64,000 nt of DNA from Gammaproteobacteria bacterium (GTDB taxonomy: Bacteria; Pseudomonadota; Gammaproteobacteria; HK1), in assembly GCA_009937425.1 (NCBI GenBank), contig JAACFO010000002.1:1-64000 (forward strand), written 5' to 3'. Both the position numbers and the translations under genes were made by a program. Of this stretch, positions 57,359 through 64,000 are shown piece by piece (positions within the stretch are counted from its first letter, which is position 1; each line of letters starts with the position of its first letter). The notes under the pieces are model-generated. The model was not told the origin of the DNA. It made no database searches and worked only from the letters and a program-made list of their open reading frames with translations.

Positions 57359-57799
57359 GTGAATGTGACTACCGAAGCCGACTGCATATTTTGTAGTATC
57401 GTCGCCGGCGCCAGGCCCTGCCACAAAGTGTTGGAAACGGATCTGGTATTGTCCTTCATGGACATTTTTCCCGCTTCCCAAGGGCATACATTGGTCATCC
57501 CGAAGCATCATTATGAAACCGTATTCGATATCCCGGAGTCGGCCATGCAGGCGGTTTCGGTCGTTGCCAAACGCATTGCCGGCGCCATCCGGGCGGAACT
57601 CGCGCCGGACGGGATGACAATCGTGCAGGTCAACGGAGCAGCCGCCGGGCAGACGGTCATGCACTATCATGTGCACCTGCTGCCGCGCACCCAGGGCGAA
57701 TCCATGCGCCTTCACGGTTCGAATCAGGCGGACCCTGCGCGACTCGACGCGCTTGCCCGGGCCTTCGCGGCGCGCTTGATAGAGCTTCATCCTCAGTAA
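57359..57799 (+). CDS. HIT family hydrolase
   Basis: The 146-residue protein has CIFCSIVAGARPCHKVLETDLVLSFMDIFPASQGHTLVIPKHHYE and the histidine triad HYHVHLLPR (HxHxH) with the preceding NGAAAGQTVMHYH. HIT proteins hydrolyse nucleoside phosphoramidates or dinucleoside polyphosphates; the actual substrate is open. Two Cys near the N-terminus (CIFC) and a His could bind zinc, as in many HIT proteins. The start is GTG at 57359. The stop shares one base with the next ATG (TAATG). Confidence 0.92.
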   Translation: MNVTTEADCIFCSIVAGARPCHKVLETDLVLSFMDIFPASQGHTLVIPKHHYETVFDIPESAMQAVSVVAKRIAGAIRAELAPDGMTIVQVNGAAAGQTVMHYHVHLLPRTQGESMRLHGSNQADPARLDALARAFAARLIELHPQ

Positions 57800-58584
57800 T
57801 GAAAATCCGCGCCGCGAACATCACAGACAAACCCACGTGGCTCGCCTTGCGCCGGCGCCTGCGTCCCGCCTTGAGCGACCAGCAACACGAGCGGGACTGG
57901 ACTCAAATGACGGAGCAGCGCGGCCAGCGCACCACGTTGCTGTGTGTCGATGGGCAGGGTGCGTTGCTGGGAATGATCGAGGTATCGCGCCGGGCGCACG
58001 CCGGTGACTTGGGCAGCGGGCCCGTCGCCTACGTGGACGCCCTGCACGTGGAGCCGGGGCAGGAGCGAGAAGTGGCGGCCCGGCTGCTTGCCGACGCGGC
58101 AACCAGTTGGGCGCAAGCGCGCGGTTGCCGGGTGCTCGCCTCCGATACCAGCCTGGACAACCAGTGGGAACAGAAGCTTCATCTGGAACTCGGTTTCGAG
58201 GAGGCGGCGCGCAAGGTGGTCTACCGAAAGACCCTGGCCGTACCGGCGAGCGTTTATTCGGTGGCGCACATCGCCCCGGTGCCTGTGTCGTCGCCCGTGG
58301 ACGATGCACAAGCCGGCCGGATGGCGGCCGTCGTTGACGAGGCAGGTGCTTCCAGCTGGTGGCCAGGACCCTTGCGTGCCGCGATAATCGTCCTGGGTAT
58401 TCTGGCCTTTTATTTTACCAACGTATTCAGCGGCGATGTGTTTGTCGGTGTGGTGCTGCCCATCGTCGACGTGCTGTTCGTCATTTATCTGTTAGTGTTG
58501 TTCGTGAGTATGAAGTACCGTCGCAAGACCGGTGCCGGCGAGCGTCAGTTCGATCTGTACCAGGTATCGAACGACCATGAATGA
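57799..58584 (+). CDS. GNAT acetyltransferase with C-terminal two-helix membrane anchor
   Basis: The 261-residue protein has a GNAT domain at about 1-150: IRAANITDKPTWLALRRRLRP resembles AAC(6')-type enzymes (LR--LWP----H--E), with VAYVDALHVEPGQEREVAARLLADA as the acetyl-CoA loop and LASDTSLDNQWEQKLHLELGFEEAARKVVYRK as motif B. After a linker, two membrane helices follow (about 193-210 and 214-238, IIVLGILAFYFTNVF and VGVVLPIVDVLFVIYLLVLFVSM). The Q/R-G-x-G/A of the acetyl-CoA loop is degenerate (GQEREV). The target is unknown; an amine on a small molecule or protein is likely. It overlaps the HIT gene by one base. Confidence 0.82.
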   Translation: MKIRAANITDKPTWLALRRRLRPALSDQQHERDWTQMTEQRGQRTTLLCVDGQGALLGMIEVSRRAHAGDLGSGPVAYVDALHVEPGQEREVAARLLADAATSWAQARGCRVLASDTSLDNQWEQKLHLELGFEEAARKVVYRKTLAVPASVYSVAHIAPVPVSSPVDDAQAGRMAAVVDEAGASSWWPGPLRAAIIVLGILAFYFTNVFSGDVFVGVVLPIVDVLFVIYLLVLFVSMKYRRKTGAGERQFDLYQVSNDHE

Positions 58585-58657
58585 AGCACAGCGGCCCGCT
58601 GACGGATACGATTTGCTCTGATCACGCCCGCGCGCCGACGAAGCACGGGACTCCTGC

Positions 58658-59677
58658 ATGAACGCGACGCCCGCGGTTACGGTCCTCATGCCGGTGCGCA
58701 ACGCAACGGCCACCCTCGATGCCTGCCTGGATTCCATTCAGGCGCAAAGTCTCGGGGATTTCGAACTGCTGGTCGTTGATGATGCTTCCACGGACCACAG
58801 CCGTGAGTTGGTTGCCGCGAGGGCGCAAACGGATGCCCGCATACGTTTGTTGCGTCCACCAGAGCGTGGATTGGTTGCGTGCCTCAATGGGGGGCTGGCC
58901 AGTGCACGTGCACCGTTGATTGCGCGCATGGACGCCGATGACGTGATGGATTGCGAACGCCTGGCCCTGCAGAGGGAGTACTTACAAGCCCACCCGGATG
59001 TGGACGTGGTGGCCAGCCGCGTACGCGCATTTCCAGCCGACCAGTTACAGGCCGGGATGAGCGAATATTTGCGCTGGCAGAACGCGTGCCTCGACAGCGA
59101 TGCGATGCGCGACGAGGTCTACATCGAGTGTCCAATCACCCACCCGAGCGCCATGTTTCGCCGCACGGCGGTGACCACTGTCGGCGGTTACCGTGACGGC
59201 GACTTCCCCGAAGATTACGAGCTGTGGTTGCGGCTTACCGAGCACGGCTGCCGCCTGGCGAAGATCGAGCGCTGTTTACTCCATTGGCGTCAGCACGACG
59301 ACAGCTTGTCCCGTCGCGACCCACGTTACTCACGAGATGCCTTCGACCGTTTGCGCGCACATTATCTGGCCAGGGATCCGCGCCTCAACAGCGGGCGGCC
59401 GCTGGTATTCTGGGGAGCAGGGCGGCGCACTCGGCGGCGCACGACCCATATCACCGCCCTCGGTTTTACACCCTGCGCCTGGGTCGACGTGGATCCGAAG
59501 AAAATCGGAAATCGGATTCTGAATATACCGGTAGTGGCGCCCGGGTGGCTTTCGGGCCGGTGGCCGCGGCCCTTCGTACTCGCATGGGTCGCGAGTCACG
59601 GCGCCAGGGAGAACATCGGCGCCGCCCTGGCCTCCATGGGCTATGAACTGGGAACGGACTATCTGGCGGTGGGATAG
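58658..59677 (+). CDS. GT2 family glycosyltransferase with Rossmann-like C-terminal domain
   Basis: The 339-residue protein has the GT-A domain at about 1-230: VTVLMPVRNATATLDACLDSIQAQSLGDFELLVVDDASTD, IARMDADDVM (DxD metal motif), ITHPSAMFRRTAV and FPEDYELWLRLTEHG with the general base in ED-EL. From about residue 245 a second region, PLVFWGAGRRTRRRTTHITALGFTPCAWVDVDPKKIG, looks like a nucleotide-binding loop (GAGRR) with an acidic strand end, as in PglD/CoA-binding-type folds. There is no membrane helix. Sugar and acceptor are unknown. It lies 73 bp after the GNAT gene and overlaps the kinase end by 19 bp. Confidence 0.87.
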   Translation: MNATPAVTVLMPVRNATATLDACLDSIQAQSLGDFELLVVDDASTDHSRELVAARAQTDARIRLLRPPERGLVACLNGGLASARAPLIARMDADDVMDCERLALQREYLQAHPDVDVVASRVRAFPADQLQAGMSEYLRWQNACLDSDAMRDEVYIECPITHPSAMFRRTAVTTVGGYRDGDFPEDYELWLRLTEHGCRLAKIERCLLHWRQHDDSLSRRDPRYSRDAFDRLRAHYLARDPRLNSGRPLVFWGAGRRTRRRTTHITALGFTPCAWVDVDPKKIGNRILNIPVVAPGWLSGRWPRPFVLAWVASHGARENIGAALASMGYELGTDYLAVG

Positions 59678-60981
59678 GCGCTAACGGCGGAAGCGCCCGC
59701 CGAGAGGCGTTCGGTGGCCTGGGAAAGACGTCCCACCAATGCCGACAGGAAGACTTTGTGAAAGCGCAGCTGGCAGTTGAGGGATGCGCGTTCGATCATC
59801 GACGGGCGCACGTTCATGGTGGTGACGCCGCTCTTGGCAATGATGGTGGCGCTGCGTTCCTTGCGTGCGATGAATCCCATCTCTCCAAAGCAATCTCCTT
59901 GATGCAGCTCGTCGACTTCCAGTTCGCCTTTGAATACGGTTACATCTCCCGAGATGATGATGTAGAAGGACGTATCCAGCTCGCCTTCGGCGATGATCTC
60001 GCTGCCCGGTGTGAAATCCAGCCAGCCGCTCGAGTTAATCACCTCCCAGATTTCCGGCTCGGTGAAATCATCGAAAAATGCCAGGCTTCGCACCAGCTTG
60101 AACTTCTCGTCTCCGGGAAGCTGTTCGTCGAGCAGCTTGATGTGGTCGTAGACGAGACTCAGGTCCGCGGCCAGATCGAGCCCCATCTTGTAGCGTTGCC
60201 CGGCCTCCTTGCACAACGCCCGGTCGAGAATTCGGCCGAGGATTTGCGGGGCGTCGGGACGCATTTCCAACAGCGGGGTGGGGATCTTCTCGGTGATGCG
60301 ATGGGCGATGGCGGGCAGATTATCCGCGGCGAAGGGATGTCTACCCGTCAGCAACTCGTACATCACCACACCGAGTGAAAAGATGTCGGTCTGGTTGGTG
60401 ATAGTGTCGTCCTTGACCTGCTCAGGAGACATGTACAGCGGAGAGCCGATATAACCGTGCACCTGGGTGTCGGTGGCGTCGCCCTGGGTCCTCAAGGCGA
60501 TGCTGAAGTCGCTCAGCTTCACTTCACCGTCTTCGGTAAGGAGAATATTGCGCGGCTTGACGTCGCGATGAATCACTCCCTGGCGGTGAGCGTAATCGAG
60601 TGCCCTGGCGCTTTTGAAAATTACCCGCACCACATCTTCGATGGGCAGCAGGCTGTCAGGCTGACAATGGTCGAAGAGGGTGCGGCCACCGAAAATCATC
60701 TCCATGACGATGTAACAAACGTCGCCCTCGACTCCGGCGTCGAAGACGCCGACGATATTCGGGTGACGGAGTTTTCCGGCGACCTTGGCCTCGTTGAAGA
60801 ACAGCTTGCGATAACGGGCCCCGCTGCGTTTGTCCTGGAGTGATTCCGGCAACGCCACTTTGATGGCCACGTCGCGCCCGGTGAAGGGGTCATGACCGAG
60901 ATATACGACCCCCATGCTTCCCCGGCCGACTTCACGGATGACGTCGTATTTACCGAGGGTCGTATTTGCGAGATCGTGCAT
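59659..60981 (-). CDS. Hanks-type Ser/Thr kinase with C-terminal cyclic-nucleotide-binding domain
   Basis: The 440-residue soluble protein has a kinase at about 8-285: GRGSMGVVYLG, VAIKVA (K41), NEAKVAGKL (E64), VIHRDVKPRNILL (HRD 138-140), LSDFSIAL (DFS at 158-160 instead of DFG) and YIGSPLYMSPEQV (activation segment). Residues about 297-415 are a cNMP-binding fold (FTPGSEIIAEGELDTSFYIIISGDVTVF, GDCFGEMGFIARKERSATII) with the phosphate-binding Glu and Arg376. This is a Ser/Thr kinase that may be switched by cAMP or cGMP. The ATG at 60981 gives the usual start; the frame is open to 61143. Convergent overlap with the GT2 gene. Confidence 0.9.
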   Translation of the reverse strand: MHDLANTTLGKYDVIREVGRGSMGVVYLGHDPFTGRDVAIKVALPESLQDKRSGARYRKLFFNEAKVAGKLRHPNIVGVFDAGVEGDVCYIVMEMIFGGRTLFDHCQPDSLLPIEDVVRVIFKSARALDYAHRQGVIHRDVKPRNILLTEDGEVKLSDFSIALRTQGDATDTQVHGYIGSPLYMSPEQVKDDTITNQTDIFSLGVVMYELLTGRHPFAADNLPAIAHRITEKIPTPLLEMRPDAPQILGRILDRALCKEAGQRYKMGLDLAADLSLVYDHIKLLDEQLPGDEKFKLVRSLAFFDDFTEPEIWEVINSSGWLDFTPGSEIIAEGELDTSFYIIISGDVTVFKGELEVDELHQGDCFGEMGFIARKERSATIIAKSGVTTMNVRPSMIERASLNCQLRFHKVFLSALVGRLSQATERLSAGASAVSAYPTAR

Positions 60982-61212
60982 GGGCAGCGTGAACGGACAA
61001 AGGGGTTCAGTTAATGGATCGGTCGTTGCCGGCCCACCTTTAGTGACCGCCGTCCGGGAATCGGAAAAAAGATAGATTCCCGGCGCCGGGCCTGCCCTCA
61101 GGCCCGCACCAGCTTGCCCCTGTGGAGACTGTCCAGATGACACACCAGCTGCGTCCCGGGCCAGGCCCAGGCGGCGCAGGAGTCATGCCAGTGGCCTCGA
61201 GCAGGCCGGTTT
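60982..61212. other. 231-bp gap without a recognised gene
   Basis: This lies between the adenine methylase stop and the kinase start, both on the minus strand. GC-rich short inverted repeats occur (for example GGCCTGCCCTCAGGCCC near 61089), but no A/T-run terminator, tRNA or conserved small gene was seen. The kinase promoter is expected here. Confidence 0.5.
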
Positions 61213-62046
61213 TCAGCTTCCACCGAATCCCCGGGTGGCGAGCACTTCCCGTGCCGGGGTGCGATCGCCGGTGCGACTGATGCTGCGCGGCGCTTCCAGC
61301 AGCGCCAAACGAAAGCCCAGGGATTGGTAGAGTGCGAGTATGCGCTCGGTGGCCTGATTGGAGAGCACTACCGGGCCTTTGTGTTGCGCCAGCCAGCTCG
61401 CCAGGCGGACCTGCTCGCTCCACTCGAATCCGTGCCGCGAGTACTGGCGGAAGGGAACGTCGTAAGGCGGATCCGCGTAAATGAAATCATCCTCGTGCAA
61501 ATCGAGCTTCTCGAAATCACCCCAGGTGAAGTGCCAGCGTGACAGGGCTGCGCGATAGGCGCGGAAGTCGCGGATGTAGTTGATGCGTTCATGGCGGCCA
61601 AAGGGTACGTTGAACTCGCCCTTGCGGTTGAATCGGCATAGCCCGTTGTAAGCCGTGCGATTCAAATAGTAGAAAAGCTCGGCGGCTTTGCGGCTGAATG
61701 AGCCCCGCCGCGTCGATGCCAGGCGATTAAAGTCGTTGCGGTGCTGGTAGTAGAGGTCGCGATCGTTGCGCATGGGGACGCGGATGGTCAGTCCTTCTTG
61801 TAGATGCCGGTAGAAATTCACCGGATGCGGATTGACGTCGTTGAGCAGTGCGTGCTGCGGGTCGAGGCCCAGCGCCACCGCCAATCCGCCGCAGAACGGT
61901 TCAACCAGGCGCCGGGAGCTTTGCCCGCGCCACAGGGGTTCCAGATGAGGCGCGAGCCAGCGTTTGCCGCCGGCCCACTTGAGTGGCGGGCGCAGGGGCG
62001 GTGCGCGATCTTCGGCCTTCGGTCGCGTTTGCTGGGATCGCGGCAT
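61213..62046 (-). CDS. D12-class adenine-specific DNA methylase (Dam-like)
   Basis: The 277-residue enzyme has PPLKWAGGKRWLAPHLEPL (the FxGxK-type SAM motif), RRLVEPFCGGLAVALGL, LLNDVNPHPVNFYRHL and DDFIYADPPYDVPFRQYS (DPPY catalytic motif). It also has NRKGEFNVPFGRHE, typical of Dam-type N6-adenine methyltransferases. No restriction endonuclease is adjacent, so it is an orphan. The sequence specificity (GATC or other) cannot be read. It is the middle gene of a minus-strand series behind the CinA-N protein, 24 bp after it. Confidence 0.9.
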   Translation of the reverse strand: MPRSQQTRPKAEDRAPPLRPPLKWAGGKRWLAPHLEPLWRGQSSRRLVEPFCGGLAVALGLDPQHALLNDVNPHPVNFYRHLQEGLTIRVPMRNDRDLYYQHRNDFNRLASTRRGSFSRKAAELFYYLNRTAYNGLCRFNRKGEFNVPFGRHERINYIRDFRAYRAALSRWHFTWGDFEKLDLHEDDFIYADPPYDVPFRQYSRHGFEWSEQVRLASWLAQHKGPVVLSNQATERILALYQSLGFRLALLEAPRSISRTGDRTPAREVLATRGFGGS

Positions 62047-62070
62047 CGGTGCTGGGTCCCCGTGACAAGC

Positions 62071-62838
62071 CTATACGAGGCGAGCGGTCCGGGAAGAGGT
62101 GCGCTTCTCCCAGCGCCAACCACCGCTATCCAGGGCTTCGCCAAGCCAGGTCACTGCCGCGGGCACGTCCGCGGCGCTGCCGCGCACGCCAAGCTCGGTC
62201 TCGCGGTATTCACCCTGCATGTGCGGCAGGCAGGAGAGATCCACCTGGGGAAAGCGTGTGACGAAATCCTGCATGATCTTGATGAGCTGGCCTTCGCTGA
62301 CACCGGGCAGCGTCATCAGAATTTCCACCGGTCGCTCGCGGTCCTTGAGCTGCGGGTAATGATTGTCCAGTACCCACTCGATCATGGGCCAGGCCATTTG
62401 CGGAAATCCCGGCACGAAGTGCAGCTTTCCCAAGCTGAATCCTGCGATCTGGTTGACCGGATTCGGAATCAGGGTGCAGCCCCGGGGGAGGTGGGCCATG
62501 TGAATGCGCTGGGGATAGGCGCTTTCTCCGAAACGTTCCTCGATGATGGCTGCCGCTTCCGGGTGACGCACCAGGGCAACGCCGGCGGCCCGGGCGGCGC
62601 TGGCGCGGGTGTGGTCGTCCGGCGTCGCGCCGATACCACCGCAGCACAAGACGATGGCGTCTCCATCCATGACGAATCGCAGCTCCCTGGTGAGGACTTC
62701 CTCGTCGTCACCGATGTAGTGGCACCAGCTGAGCTCCAGTGACCGTTGGGCGAGCGCCTCGACGATATGTGCAAAGTGACTGTCCTGGCGTTTCCCCGTG
62801 AGCAACTCGGTGCCGATGATGATGAGCCCGATGTTCAT
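62071..62838 (-). CDS. CinA-N/MoaB-like competence-damage inducible protein
   Basis: The 255-residue protein has the molybdopterin-binding-like fold: NIGLIIIGTELLTGKRQDSHFAHIVEAL, WCHYIGDDEEVLTREL, DAIVLCCGGIGATPDDHTRASAARAAG (GGIGPT-DD-T) and NPVNQIAGFSLGKLHFVPGFPQMAWPMI. These are CinA N-terminal motifs. The C-terminal NMN amidohydrolase domain of full CinA is absent. Function is uncertain; CinA-N-only proteins have been linked to ADP-ribose/FAD pyrophosphatase activity. It starts three bases after the RND pump stop on the same strand. Confidence 0.88.
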   Translation of the reverse strand: MNIGLIIIGTELLTGKRQDSHFAHIVEALAQRSLELSWCHYIGDDEEVLTRELRFVMDGDAIVLCCGGIGATPDDHTRASAARAAGVALVRHPEAAAIIEERFGESAYPQRIHMAHLPRGCTLIPNPVNQIAGFSLGKLHFVPGFPQMAWPMIEWVLDNHYPQLKDRERPVEILMTLPGVSEGQLIKIMQDFVTRFPQVDLSCLPHMQGEYRETELGVRGSAADVPAAVTWLGEALDSGGWRWEKRTSSRTARLV

Positions 62839-62841
62839 CCT

Positions 62842-64000
62842 TCAGGTGCCGGCCGGGGCGATCCTGTCATCGGCGGACCGCTGGCTGCCCATGGCAATGG
62901 ATTCGTGAATGCACAGTAAGCTCGGGACCACCAGCAGCACCAGCAATGTCGCGACGGCCAGCCCGTATGAAATGGTAAGCGCCATGGGAATGAGGAATTG
63001 GGCCTGGCGGGAAGTCTCGAACATCAGCGGCGTCAGCCCGGCGATGGTCGTCAGTGACGTCAACAGGACGGCGCGCAGACGCTGACAGGTGGCGTCGACG
63101 ATTGCCTGGCGCCAGGGCGTGCCGACCTCTCTCTGGTGCTTGTAAAACATTACCAGGATGATGGAGTCGTTGACGACAATGCCCGACAGACCGAACAGGC
63201 CGAACAATGACAGTACCGTCAAATCCATGCCCATCAACCAGTGGCCGAGAAGTGCGCCGATGACGCCGAAGGGAATGACCGACATCACCACCAATGGCCA
63301 GCCGTAGGATGCAAACACCCAAGCCAGCACAAGGTAAATCATGGCCAGTGCCAGCAGTCCCCCGCGGGCCATATCCGCCAGTGTGTCCGTCTGGTCCGAG
63401 CGGCGTCCCTCGTAGGTGTAGTCGACGCCGAAGCGGCCTTTGAGCCGCTGCAGCGGGCCGGCTTCGAGATCCGCGATGACGTCGTTACTATTGTTGAGGG
63501 CGGGATCCACCGTCGCCGATACGCGCACCGAGAGATTGCGGTCCTTGTGTCTGAGGATGTCGAAGCCTCGTCGCGTCGAAATCTCGAGCACCGTGAACAG
63601 CGGCACGCTGGCGCCGTTGGGAGTTACGATTTTGAGATCGCCGAGACTGGCGAGGTTGTGCCGCTCGCGATCCGGGAGTACGACTCGCACCTCGATTTCG
63701 TCGTCGCCGTCCTGAAAAATCTGCGCCACCCGGCCGTCGTATGCGGCGCGCAATTGACGCCCGACGTGCTGCACAGTAAGTCCCAATGCCCGGCCCTCGG
63801 CGGACAGGCGGTAGATGAGCTGCTCCTGGCCGAAAGGCATATCGTCAACGATGCCACTGACGCCGCGGATAGTGCTCAGGATGCTGGCCAGCTCAAGGGC
63901 CGCGGCTTTCAGCTGTGTGGTATTGAGCCCGGGACTGGTTAGTCGGATATCGATATCGCGCCCCGGCGGGCCCGAGCGGCGCTCGACAATGGAGAAGGAT
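62842..64000 (-). CDS. RND family efflux permease, C-terminal part (continues beyond window)
   Basis: About 386 residues are visible in one open frame to the window edge, starting within SIVERRSGPPGRDIDIRL. The visible part is the second porter domain and the last transmembrane bundle: LALAMIYLVLAWVFASYGWPLVVMSVIPFGVIGALLGHWLMGMDLTVLSLFGLFGLSGIVVNDSIILVMF, AVLLTSLTTIAGLTPLMFETSRQAQFLIPMALTISYGLAV. This is the standard GxxxNDxI...T-TT--G--PL pattern of HAE/AcrB-type pumps. The short C-terminal tail is usual. The substrate cannot be told. The periplasmic adaptor and the N-terminal half lie beyond the edge. Confidence 0.93.
   Translation of the reverse strand, partial: SFSIVERRSGPPGRDIDIRLTSPGLNTTQLKAAALELASILSTIRGVSGIVDDMPFGQEQLIYRLSAEGRALGLTVQHVGRQLRAAYDGRVAQIFQDGDDEIEVRVVLPDRERHNLASLGDLKIVTPNGASVPLFTVLEISTRRGFDILRHKDRNLSVRVSATVDPALNNSNDVIADLEAGPLQRLKGRFGVDYTYEGRRSDQTDTLADMARGGLLALAMIYLVLAWVFASYGWPLVVMSVIPFGVIGALLGHWLMGMDLTVLSLFGLFGLSGIVVNDSIILVMFYKHQREVGTPWRQAIVDATCQRLRAVLLTSLTTIAGLTPLMFETSRQAQFLIPMALTISYGLAVATLLVLLVVPSLLCIHESIAMGSQRSADDRIAPAGT

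Noticed and set aside
59659-60981. Kinase and PP2C as part of a T6SS threonine-phosphorylation pathway
   Set aside because: No Fha, TssA-M, Hcp or VgrG gene lies in the window, and the kinase has a cNMP domain instead of a periplasmic part as in PpkA.

Overview
The window is a compact stretch of gammaproteobacterial chromosome, GC-rich by eye, with about 65 protein genes, almost no non-coding DNA and no rRNA or tRNA genes that I can see. The assignment rests on gene order. The block rpmG-rpmB-radC-coaBC-dut-(algC-argB)-slmA-...-pyrE matches the order known from Escherichia and Pseudomonas. The block yggT-proC-...-yggS-pilT-pilU-...-pyrC'-pyrB-pyrR-ruvX-yqgE-tonB-gshB matches the order known from Pseudomonas aeruginosa. 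hisI-hisE-tatABC and hemC-hemD are also typical. The organism has type IV pilus retraction ATPases, a Tat system, a nitrogen-type PTS pair (HPr/EI) and no sign of a Gram-positive envelope. I would not name a family; an uncultured relative of Chromatiales/Ectothiorhodospira-like lineages fits but is not proven.

Layout. 1-5.2 kb: folate and pterin genes (folB, folK, a FolM-like pteridine reductase) with a Nudix hydrolase, a MidA-like methyltransferase, uppP and an NDUFA9-like reductase. 5.3-7.9 kb: hisI-hisE-tatABC. 8.1-12 kb: a four-gene minus-strand ABC/Gld-like system ending in a DUF4340 protein. 12.4-13.6 kb: fatty acid desaturase. 13.6-14.8 kb: rpmG, rpmB and radC on the minus strand. 14.9-21.4 kb: coaBC-dut-algC-argB-slmA-YgjP-like peptidase. 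21.4-24.8 kb: a coiled-coil secreted protein, pyrE, an ExoIII/Crc-family gene and an unknown protein. 24.8-28.6 kb: DUF167, yggT, proC, a Sel1/SPOR protein and yggS. 28.8-32.3 kb: three tandem PilT/PilU-type ATPases. 32.3-36.6 kb: a translationally coupled operon of adenylate cyclase-TPR, uracil/xanthine permease and CoA-transferase. 36.7-43.6 kb: gshB-tonB-yqgE-ruvX-pyrR-pyrB-pyrC'-pyrK, all minus strand. 43.7-48.9 kb: hemC, hemD, HPr, EI and mgtE. 49-54.6 kb: DUF2782 and LOG-family genes, polA, hisA and hisF. 54.8-61 kb: a signalling-rich block with a PP2C phosphatase fused to a sulfatase-modifying-factor-like domain, a lipoprotein, a HIT protein, a membrane-anchored GNAT, a GT2 enzyme and a Ser/Thr kinase with a cyclic-nucleotide-binding domain. 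61-64 kb: a D12 adenine methylase, a CinA-N protein and the C-terminal part of an RND efflux pump.

Most of the window is housekeeping. The least conventional parts are: (i) the transmembrane PP2C/SUMF1-like fusion close to a cNMP-domain kinase, in a genome that also carries a class III adenylate cyclase; (ii) the third PilT-family ATPase followed by the cyclase-permease-CoA-transferase operon, in a place where the Pseudomonas order goes on towards pyrC'; (iii) a pyr operon combining a dihydroorotase-like protein without its metal-binding HxH with a PyrK-type electron transfer subunit; (iv) a Crc-position gene that keeps a complete ExoIII active site; (v) several families of small palindromic intergenic repeats, including one 58-bp near-perfect palindrome. 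I saw no prophage, CRISPR array, insertion sequence with a transposase, or complete new defence system.
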